Of a stretch of DNA of 64,000 bases, positions 57,895 through 64,000 are shown piece after piece. This stretch comes from QHXW01 sp035297145. Its GTDB lineage: Bacteria > Acidobacteriota > Terriglobia > Bryobacterales > Bryobacteraceae. Position numbers and translations under genes: made by a program. The stretch spans positions 124,001 through 188,000 of the forward strand of contig DATGZN010000026.1 in assembly GCA_035297145.1 (NCBI GenBank). The letters run 5' to 3'. The first letter of the stretch is position 1. Each line of letters starts with the position of its first letter. The notes beneath the pieces were generated by a model. The model did no database searches and was not told the origin of the DNA. It saw only the letters and a list, made by a program, of their open reading frames with translations.

Positions 57895-58893
57895 TTACCC
57901 TGCCGCAAAATCGGACAAGGCAGGCCGCGGGGTACCAGCGAATGTGTACACCTGATTGCGTCCGGATTTCTTTGCTTCATAAAGCGCCTGATCCGCCACC
58001 GCGATCAGCCGGGCAGAGTTCGAGTCCCGCCCCGGAATCTGGCACGCCACACCCTGGCTGATCGTGACGTGATTCCCGGCCGGCGATGCCGGATGCAAGA
58101 TGCCCAGGCTCTGAATGCTCGCTCGCAGCCGTTCTGCCACAATGCACGCACCGGACAGATTCATCTGCGGCAGAATCACCGCGAATTCCTCGCCGCCGTA
58201 CCGCGCCAGAAAATCGTCCAGCCGCCGCAGTGACGACGCCAGTGCGCCGGCCACCCACCTTAGGCATTCATCTCCCGCCGGATGCCCCAGCCGGTCGTTG
58301 TACGGCTTGAAGAAGTCGACATCGATCATCAACAGCGCCACTTCCTGGCCGTGACGCGCGCAACTGCGCCACACGCGTTCCATCGTCTGGTCGAAGCCGC
58401 GCCGGTTGGCGACGCCGGTAACCGGATCCACCACCGCCAGCCGCAGAAGTTCGCGGTTTGCAGTTTCGAGTTTTCGGTTTGCAGCCACTAATTCCCGCTC
58501 ACGCGCTGTGCGCCTGACGATTTCTTCCTGCTGTCTGACGACCGCCTGCAAACGCGCCACCGCTTCATCCGGGTGCACTGGTTTCGTGATGTAGTCGGTC
58601 GCGCCGGCATCGTATATCCGTCCCACATGCTCACGATCCTCTGCGCCCACGAGCACAATGATGGGTATGCGATGCACCTCCGGCCGGTCCCGGCTTTGCA
58701 CGCAGAGTTCCAAACCGCGCAGGCCCGGCGGCATCAAGTCCGTCAACACCGCCTGGATTCCGCCCGATGACAACACGCGCAGCGCATCCGCTACCGAGCC
58801 GGCCGCCACAACATTCCACCGCCGCGCCCGCGTCAGCATGGTCTGGAGCGCGCTCAGCCTCTCCGGCTCCTCATCGACGATCAGAATGCTCAC
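57895..58893 (-). CDS. response regulator diguanylate cyclase (REC-GGDEF)
   Basis: 332 residues. A receiver domain (about 1-120; ILIVDEEPER, phospho-Asp in AVLTDLMPPG, conserved Lys in YITKPVHPDE) is joined by a coiled coil (about 125-155) to a GGDEF domain. The active-site loop is YGGEEFAVILP, a functional GG(D/E)EF, and DPVTGVANRRGFDQ is intact, so it should make cyclic di-GMP when phosphorylated (PleD-like). No RxxD inhibitory site is obvious just before GGEEF. It is a single gene, 131 bp upstream of the export operon's first gene and in the same direction. Confidence 0.93.
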   Translation of the reverse strand: MSILIVDEEPERLSALQTMLTRARRWNVVAAGSVADALRVLSSGGIQAVLTDLMPPGLRGLELCVQSRDRPEVHRIPIIVLVGAEDREHVGRIYDAGATDYITKPVHPDEAVARLQAVVRQQEEIVRRTARERELVAANRKLETANRELLRLAVVDPVTGVANRRGFDQTMERVWRSCARHGQEVALLMIDVDFFKPYNDRLGHPAGDECLRWVAGALASSLRRLDDFLARYGGEEFAVILPQMNLSGACIVAERLRASIQSLGILHPASPAGNHVTISQGVACQIPGRDSNSARLIAVADQALYEAKKSGRNQVYTFAGTPRPALSDFAAG

Positions 58894-59131
58894 GATCCTC
58901 GCCCGTCAGACCTCTATCGTCACGATTCGTCGGGGAGTTGCTAAGGTCTTTGACCATCTGATTCGACTCTTATGGGGGGGTCGCTCGGCCCGAGCGGTCG
59001 GGTCCGTTTCTCTAAAGGGACTGTTCGGTGAAAAAGCGCGCGGGTGAATCCAAGTCGATTGGTTTTCGCGCGGCCAAGGGTGTGTTCATGGTCTTCGCCC
59101 TGATTAGGCTCGAACGGATCCCTGCCTGCCT

Positions 59132-59881
59132 CTAAAACGTGAACGCCAGGCTCACTTCAATCTGATTCGGGCTGGAGCGCGTCGAATCGGAGGCGAACGT
59201 TCTTCCAAACCACCGGGTATAGCGCAACTCCGGCTCGACTTTGATTCCGAAATCGTCGACGAAGCGCAATCCACTTCCTACGACGGCGCCGCCCAGGCTC
59301 GTGGCGGAAGGCCTGACGGGTGTGTTGCTCGTGGTAGTCGTACCGTTCGGGTTATTGGTGACGATGTTCGACTTGATATTTGTCGCGTCCCGGAACGCGC
59401 CGCCGGCGTTGAAGTAGATGTGGGCCAGAACTCCCTCATCGCGCAGGCCGTGGAAACGCACCAGCAGTGGAGCGTCCCAGAAGGTTGTTCTGGTATTTTC
59501 GGTGATGCCCGTGTTGCTTGTGCCCTGGCTGATCAGCGTCGTCTCGGTGTAGTTGAGCCGGTGATAAAACAGCTCTCCCACCAAACTGAACCTCCTGGTG
59601 ACGGCGAACTCCACGCTCGGTCCGAATCCGACCTTCAGATAGTTGTTGCTGGTCTGGATCTGGTAGGTCGCCGGTATGCTTTGCGTGGTGGTGAAATTTT
59701 CAGTCTTGTTGTGCATCGGATTGAACGGGTAGCCGGCCACCCGAAACCCGAACGAAAAACGCCGGAACCCGGTAGGGGTCTCCTCCGGCGCTGGGGTGGA
59801 AGAAGATTCCTGCGCATGGAGAACCGGCAACAGCAGGAGACCGATGCCGCAGACAATTGTTCTAAGCCTTTGGATATTCAT
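59132..59881 (-). CDS. outer-membrane beta-barrel protein
   Basis: 249 residues with a signal peptide (IVCGIGLLLLPVLHAQ). Repeated amphipathic strands with aromatic girdles (FSFGFRVAGYPF, NYLKVGFGPSVEFAV, RFSLVGELFYHRLNY, GTSLG-like turns, KVEPELRYTRWFG) end in EVSLAFTF, with the terminal Phe that is the outer-membrane insertion signal. It is the size of OmpA/OprG-type small porins, eight or ten strands. Its function is unknown. It sits alone between the diguanylate cyclase and the large propeller protein. Confidence 0.82.
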   Translation of the reverse strand: MNIQRLRTIVCGIGLLLLPVLHAQESSSTPAPEETPTGFRRFSFGFRVAGYPFNPMHNKTENFTTTQSIPATYQIQTSNNYLKVGFGPSVEFAVTRRFSLVGELFYHRLNYTETTLISQGTSNTGITENTRTTFWDAPLLVRFHGLRDEGVLAHIYFNAGGAFRDATNIKSNIVTNNPNGTTTTSNTPVRPSATSLGGAVVGSGLRFVDDFGIKVEPELRYTRWFGRTFASDSTRSSPNQIEVSLAFTF

Positions 59882-59932
59882 GGAAAATCAATGTCGATTG
59901 TACACGAGACGTAGCCAGTTGAGCGGGCGTTA

Positions 59933-62212
59933 CTACTGAACCGCCAGCCAGACTCCTGACTGCGTCTTCACTCCCCCGATGCTCACCACAACCGGAACCT
60001 TCGATCCGGGTTGGATGCCTGCTGGAACACGCGCGTTAATCACGAAAACCGCCGCCAGGTCAGGCGCGGCCCCCGCGTACTCAATCTCCGCCGACTGCCC
60101 TCCGATCATGACCGTGGCCGTACTGGTCAGCTTCGGATATGGCGGGCCTGCGATCTCATCCTCTGGTAACGGCGGATCGGTGGGTCCCTCGCCCGTTCCA
60201 AAAAGTGCCACGATCGATCCCCGCGCCGCCGGGTTTGACGCTGAATTGACGCTTTCATCCTGGTTGAGAATGGCTCCCTGACCCCGGCCGGATCCGTCCG
60301 TCGTAAATAGCCCTGGTGCGGTTGCCGCCACCGGTACTTGCATCAGCGGTGTGCTTTGTCCCTGATATTGTACTTGTAAGCTCACAGTGGTCTGGCCTGC
60401 AACCGCATTGGGCACCACTGCGGCAACCTCATCCTGGCGCGCGTATAGCAAGGGCGCCGCTGCTCCGTTGATCATCACCTGCGTACTTCCTAACTGAGTT
60501 TCGAGCGTGCGCGTTGTAGCCGCATTCGCCGGATTTGTCGCTAACGCCGCCGGCCCAAGGTCTGCACCGTTTATGGTCACCATCTCGCCTGCCGCCACCG
60601 GACCGCTCAAACCACTGGCGGAATTGACCACCTGGCCGATTAGCGCTTTCTGCGACAACAGGCCATAGACCATCAGGCTTCCCGAGAACGTGGCCACGTA
60701 AACCTTGCCATTGGCGATGGTTGGCGCCGAGAACTTGGCCAGCATTCCCAGACCATCGCGGGCTTTGTTCATGTCGCTGTTCCACAACTCTTCAGAGAGG
60801 TCCAGTGCGTCGAAGGCGTGGAGGGTGCCGTCTCCGTCTTGATCTCCATCCGTCGTTGAAGTGACCCAGAAGATCCCCGAATACGGGGCGCTGCCGTTCG
60901 CCGAAACCGCCATCCCGTCATAAGGCAAGGCCGCCTTTGTTGCGGCTTGCGACGAAGGCGTGATCTGGAACTGGTTATTGACGATCCGGAACGCCTTCGG
61001 GACGTCGGCGTCGGCGCGAATGTACAGGATCGATCCGCCGCGCCGGTCCCAGAACGCCATATTGTAGATGCCGAAGCCGATCGCCTGGAAGTGCTGCAAA
61101 ATCTGACCGTTACCGGTTACCGTGTGGCCCAGGTTCTTCAGGTCCATCAAGTACACCACGCCTTCCTTCCCGCCGGCGATCAACCACCCATTTGAGGTCA
61201 ATATCGGCCCACAGGAGCCGAGGTCGTTGTCTAAGTCAGTGAGATTGGACCAGTTATCGGGAGTGAACCAATCCGCCATGGTCGCCGCGCCGTTGCTGAG
61301 CTTGATGACGCTCTCGGAAAAGTCGGTCTTGCCGTCGAAAGCTCCATTGCCTGTAGCGAAGTAAATGTTTCCGCTGGCGTCGGCGGCCGGCGCGCGCCCA
61401 CCTTGCCAGATTGCTCCTCCCCAACCGCCGGGAGATGTAATGAACGCGGAGACTTGCTGCTGGACGTTGGCGGCGCTGTAGCCCAGCAGCCAACCGTGCC
61501 AGTCGCCGATGTCATCATGCGAGCCGAACCCGACGTAAACCACATTGTTGAGCAACAGCAGACCAGGCCTCTGAAGTTGGTTGCCGGGGTCGAAGGTAAC
61601 TAGTCCACTCTTGCTATCGAAGGGATTGTTGCCTGGCACGACCGCGGCAATGACCGCCGGAGCGCCGAATTTTTCCTGGCCGTTGGTGATGTCGAGAGCG
61701 TGCAGCCGGTAGATGTGATTCCCGCTCTCCTTGGTGTATGCGACTACGTACAATGTATTCGTTGTGCCATCGATAACCGGGGTGCCCAGGATGCCGATCT
61801 GGGTCAGATCCGCGACGTTGAAGTCGGTTCCGGGCACGGAGGGCCCGAGATTCACGTGCCATAAGGGCGCGCCTTGCGTATCTGCGTCAAAGGCGTACAC
61901 GTCATTGTGGTGTGTGGCGACATAAACGACATTGTGCGCCTTACCGTCAGCCATGGTGACGCTCTGCACGTAGAGCGGCTGCGCATTGATCGCCCCGCTC
62001 ACCGGGAGCGAGAACAGCTTCCCGAACTGGGTCGCGTTCACGTTGAGCGTGCTTAGGATAGTCTCGTTGAGGTTCGCGTTGGTGCGCGCGTTGCCGTAGT
62101 TGGCGGTCAGGACGTTTGTCCCAGCCGGTGTTTGAGCGCCGAGGCGGAAGGCCCCGGCAACGAACAACAAGAAGAAAAAATGAAAAGGAAGGGTTTTATG
62201 ACCTTGCTGCAT
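59933..62212 (-). CDS. secreted PQQ-type propeller protein with TIGR03437 C-terminal domain
   Basis: 759 residues. Signal peptide (FFFLLFVAGAFRLGAQ), then PQQ/quinoprotein-like propeller repeats (about 60-520), such as VVYVATHHNDVYAFDADTQG and LYVVAYTKESGNHIYRLHAL. The last 220 residues (QVVNSASGLSGPVAAGEMVT, LFGTGEGPTDPP, VIGGQSAEIEYAG-like MIGGQSAEIEYAG, GAAPDLAAVFVINARVPAG) match the Solibacter-type C-terminal domain TIGR03437, found on many secreted proteins of Solibacteraceae. The propeller lacks recognisable PQQ-dehydrogenase catalytic residues, so binding or surface display is more likely than oxidation. Confidence 0.88.
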   Translation of the reverse strand: MQQGHKTLPFHFFFLLFVAGAFRLGAQTPAGTNVLTANYGNARTNANLNETILSTLNVNATQFGKLFSLPVSGAINAQPLYVQSVTMADGKAHNVVYVATHHNDVYAFDADTQGAPLWHVNLGPSVPGTDFNVADLTQIGILGTPVIDGTTNTLYVVAYTKESGNHIYRLHALDITNGQEKFGAPAVIAAVVPGNNPFDSKSGLVTFDPGNQLQRPGLLLLNNVVYVGFGSHDDIGDWHGWLLGYSAANVQQQVSAFITSPGGWGGAIWQGGRAPAADASGNIYFATGNGAFDGKTDFSESVIKLSNGAATMADWFTPDNWSNLTDLDNDLGSCGPILTSNGWLIAGGKEGVVYLMDLKNLGHTVTGNGQILQHFQAIGFGIYNMAFWDRRGGSILYIRADADVPKAFRIVNNQFQITPSSQAATKAALPYDGMAVSANGSAPYSGIFWVTSTTDGDQDGDGTLHAFDALDLSEELWNSDMNKARDGLGMLAKFSAPTIANGKVYVATFSGSLMVYGLLSQKALIGQVVNSASGLSGPVAAGEMVTINGADLGPAALATNPANAATTRTLETQLGSTQVMINGAAAPLLYARQDEVAAVVPNAVAGQTTVSLQVQYQGQSTPLMQVPVAATAPGLFTTDGSGRGQGAILNQDESVNSASNPAARGSIVALFGTGEGPTDPPLPEDEIAGPPYPKLTSTATVMIGGQSAEIEYAGAAPDLAAVFVINARVPAGIQPGSKVPVVVSIGGVKTQSGVWLAVQ

Positions 62213-62257
62213 TTTCTTGTCTGAACTTCGTATTGTAATGTAGAAACCACTGGAGAT

Positions 62258-62974
62258 GTGTTGAAAACCACGTTAAAAGTTGAATTGGCCAGCCAGCGTA
62301 AGTTTCGGGAACGAAACAAGATCAGCTATCGAATCGCGCACTGGCCGATCTGGATCTGGGTGTTCTTCATTACCCCCGGGCCGTTAGTCTTTGACCTGTT
62401 CGAGCGTGGTTTCGACTGGCGCATGGCGGCGTGGCTGTCGCTGGTATTGGCCGGAACCGGAATAGCCGGGTTGCGCGGCAAGCTGCCTGGAGTCGAGCCT
62501 AAGCCCTACATTTTGCGTTTCACCGAGGACAAACCCAACCCCCTGTACCGCCGTGTTTGCTACACGTTCGCGTGGAGCGCGGTGACGGTTTTCGCGGTGC
62601 TGAATCTGGCCGGTTTGGCAGTCGCGGTGGTCACCGGCAAATGGTACTTACACCAGATCTACGTGTATTGGTATTTCCCGCTGGCACTTGCCGTCTGGAC
62701 AGCCGGTGCGTTCGGGCGCTTGCCGCGAGTGATGGCGTCAACCAAAGGTGAGGGACACGAGCGCCGCTACTTCTACGGCTCGGTATGGGCGGCATGCGTG
62801 GCGCAACCCGTGCTTGGCGTGCTATGGAAGCTGCTGCCCCGGACCAGAACCATGGATGCCGTGAAGTTGCTTGTGTTTACGGGGATTCTGGCTTTGTTCG
62901 GCCATTTTGCGCGTCGCGGACTTTTGCCAAGAACGCGGCCGATCGTGCCGGGCGAAAGCGCCGTCTCCGACTAA
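62258..62974 (+). CDS. conserved membrane protein of unknown function
   Basis: 238 residues from GTG 62258, preceded by TGGAG. About five hydrophobic segments (around 30-45, 55-72, 100-122, 130-150, 170-190 and 205-220) separated by basic loops make it an inner-membrane protein. Polar motifs KPYILRFTEDKPNPLYRRVC and TKGEGHERRYFYGS face one side. I do not recognise a family. It is divergent from the TIGR03437 protein across 45 bp. Confidence 0.7.
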   Translation: MLKTTLKVELASQRKFRERNKISYRIAHWPIWIWVFFITPGPLVFDLFERGFDWRMAAWLSLVLAGTGIAGLRGKLPGVEPKPYILRFTEDKPNPLYRRVCYTFAWSAVTVFAVLNLAGLAVAVVTGKWYLHQIYVYWYFPLALAVWTAGAFGRLPRVMASTKGEGHERRYFYGSVWAACVAQPVLGVLWKLLPRTRTMDAVKLLVFTGILALFGHFARRGLLPRTRPIVPGESAVSD

Positions 62975-62984
62975 CCCGCCTGTT

Positions 62985-63353
62985 TCATATCGTGTACAGG
63001 TGCCACTCCATACCTTGATAGTCATATAGGCGAATCGTGCGGTCGGCGACGTCACCGAAAAAATGAAAACCACTCAGATGCTCCCAACCCGAGAAGGTTT
63101 GCTCTTCGAGGTTGACGAGTAAGTCCACCGCGCCGCCTACACCATGCTGAAACAGCGTGTATTTTCCGTCCCCGCCAACGCCGGAGACGTGGCTGTGAAG
63201 CTCATGGCTGTAGACTTTGATCACACCGGGCTCGAAGAAGCCTTCGAAATGAACCCGGTGGCCGCGGTCGTGATCCTGCATCCACCAGGCGTCGGCGCCA
63301 GTGATCAGGCGGCCGGCGATGTAAGCGATCACGGAGCGGTTCGCGGCGTCCAT
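62985..63353 (-). CDS. hypothetical protein
   Basis: 122 residues, no signal peptide. The sequence is rich in histidine, aromatic residues and glycine with beta-strand character (DHDRGHRVHFEGFFEPGVIK, SHVSGVGGDGKYTLFQH, DRTIRLYDYQG). It may be a small beta-barrel or jelly-roll fold. The start lies 1 bp after the selB stop, so the two genes are probably co-transcribed. I cannot assign a function. A wrong frame is unlikely because the gene is tightly packed in the same direction as selB. Confidence 0.6.
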   Translation of the reverse strand: MDAANRSVIAYIAGRLITGADAWWMQDHDRGHRVHFEGFFEPGVIKVYSHELHSHVSGVGGDGKYTLFQHGVGGAVDLLVNLEEQTFSGWEHLSGFHFFGDVADRTIRLYDYQGMEWHLYTI

Positions 63354-63354
63354 A

Positions 63355-64000
63355 TCACAGCACGAGTCTTTCGTCGCCCTCGCGGCGCGTGATGTGCTCG
63401 CGATCGAGGTACTCGAGCAGTGGAATGGCGTACTTACGCGAGATGCCGGTCCAATCCTTGAAAGCGCCCACGCTGAAACGCGCCGACTTCCTTCCGGCCA
63501 GCAGACCGCGCAGGCTTTCGAGAGCCGAGTGATGGAAGACCAGATCGGTGTTGATACGAACCAGACGCTTTTCCCGGATCAGAATCTGCAGCAGCGATCG
63601 CGCGCGGGCCGCTTCCACGCCGGATTTGGCCAATACTTCGATGACCGTGGGCGCGGCAAGACCGGCCTGTTCGAAAGCCCGCTCGATGGCGGCGCGCGCC
63701 TGCTCCTCATCCTGCTTGAAGACGACCTTGTGGCTTCGTGAGCGGACGATCTCGCCTTCGACGGCAAGATCCTTCGCGCCCGCGAGGATAGCGTCAAAGA
63801 CAAAGGGCGGGGCATCGGCCAGCTCGCGCCCGCGCAAATCCTGCTTGGCGATGCCGGGGAGCAGAGGGTTGGCGCTGTGGAAGGCGCGCACGGCCGACGT
63901 GATTTGCTGTGTGGTCTTTTCGAACCAGTCCCGGTCGATGAGCACCGATTGCGGCTGGCGGAGCAGGATGAAGGACCGGGCCGCGGCTTCGAGGTCGCGC
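63355..64000 (-). CDS. selB: selenocysteine-specific elongation factor SelB, C-terminal part (cut by window end)
   Basis: The frame is open through base 64000; the residues before the first in-window start codon (RDLEAAARSFILLRQPQSV) continue the protein, so the gene extends beyond the window. What is visible is the C-terminal winged-helix array: AFHSANPLLPGIAKQDLRG, VVFKQDEEQARAAIERAF, LLQILIREKRLVRINTDLVF and the final ISRKYAIPLLEYLDREHIT RREGD block. These domains bind the selenocysteine insertion element. The GTPase part is not in the window. Presence of selB implies the strain makes selenoproteins. Confidence 0.9.
   Translation of the reverse strand, partial: RDLEAAARSFILLRQPQSVLIDRDWFEKTTQQITSAVRAFHSANPLLPGIAKQDLRGRELADAPPFVFDAILAGAKDLAVEGEIVRSRSHKVVFKQDEEQARAAIERAFEQAGLAAPTVIEVLAKSGVEAARARSLLQILIREKRLVRINTDLVFHHSALESLRGLLAGRKSARFSVGAFKDWTGISRKYAIPLLEYLDREHITRREGDERLVL

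Noticed and set aside
1..64000. CRISPR arrays, rRNA and tRNA genes
   Set aside because: No regularly spaced direct repeats with spacers and no recognisable rRNA or tRNA sequence were seen by eye; a tRNA scan would be the decisive check.

Overview
The window is high-GC bacterial DNA that looks like an Acidobacteriota chromosome, most likely from the Bryobacterales/Solibacteraceae. The evidence is a Solibacter-type C-terminal domain (TIGR03437-like) on a large secreted propeller protein, two adjacent acidobacterial duplicated orphan permeases (ADOP), a tricorn-like protease, tandem secreted DinB proteins and several Tat-exported glycosidases. This assignment is inferred from gene content; no rRNA gene is present. 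I found no tRNA, rRNA, CRISPR array or complete insertion sequence.

Layout. 1-4270: a frameshifted conserved secreted protein and a tricorn-like S41 protease. 4624-8340: a BNR-repeat protein, an orphan HyuB and an MFS transporter. 8362-17314: a compact housekeeping run (metY, a CoA-binding protein, a YqhQ-like protein, prfA, prmC, a small toxin-antitoxin pair, dinB, priA). 17331-20252: a deletion-type pseudogene, a divergent STAS / receiver-kinase partner-switching pair and class II DAHP synthase. 20329-29635: DinB paralogues, a GH2 enzyme of the exo-glucosaminidase type, a short inverted-repeat-bounded ORF beside a truncated phosphatase, a DUF481 protein, an oxidoreductase and a proton-pumping pyrophosphatase. 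29632-37830: GH51 arabinofuranosidase and a myo-inositol catabolic cluster (iolE divergent from iolB-iolC-aldolase-iolD), separated by a stretch of gene debris that includes a deleted sigma-70 gene.

37874-41052 is the most novel part. A 37-codon peptide gene with a CxxC motif and a strong ribosome-binding site is divergent from an MNIO (DUF692/MbnB/TglH-type) iron enzyme and its partner protein. Two CPBP membrane protease homologues converge on them, one with a degenerate active site. This looks like an uncharacterised ribosomally made, post-translationally modified peptide (RiPP) locus.

41065-49460 and beyond (minus strand): accC/accB, an M24 peptidase, a lipoprotein, a histidine kinase, a quinone oxidoreductase and a hypothetical protein. 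They follow an operon running from 57764 down to 48126 that encodes a stand-alone MacB-type periplasmic domain, a DUF4097 protein, two ADOP permeases, a LolD/MacB-type ATPase, a sigma-54-dependent activator and an NtrY-like kinase. A near-consensus sigma-54 promoter and an 8-bp inverted repeat precede it, so the operon probably encodes its own activator. 57895-64000: a diguanylate cyclase, an outer-membrane barrel protein, the TIGR03437 protein, two hypothetical proteins and the C-terminal part of selB running off the end.
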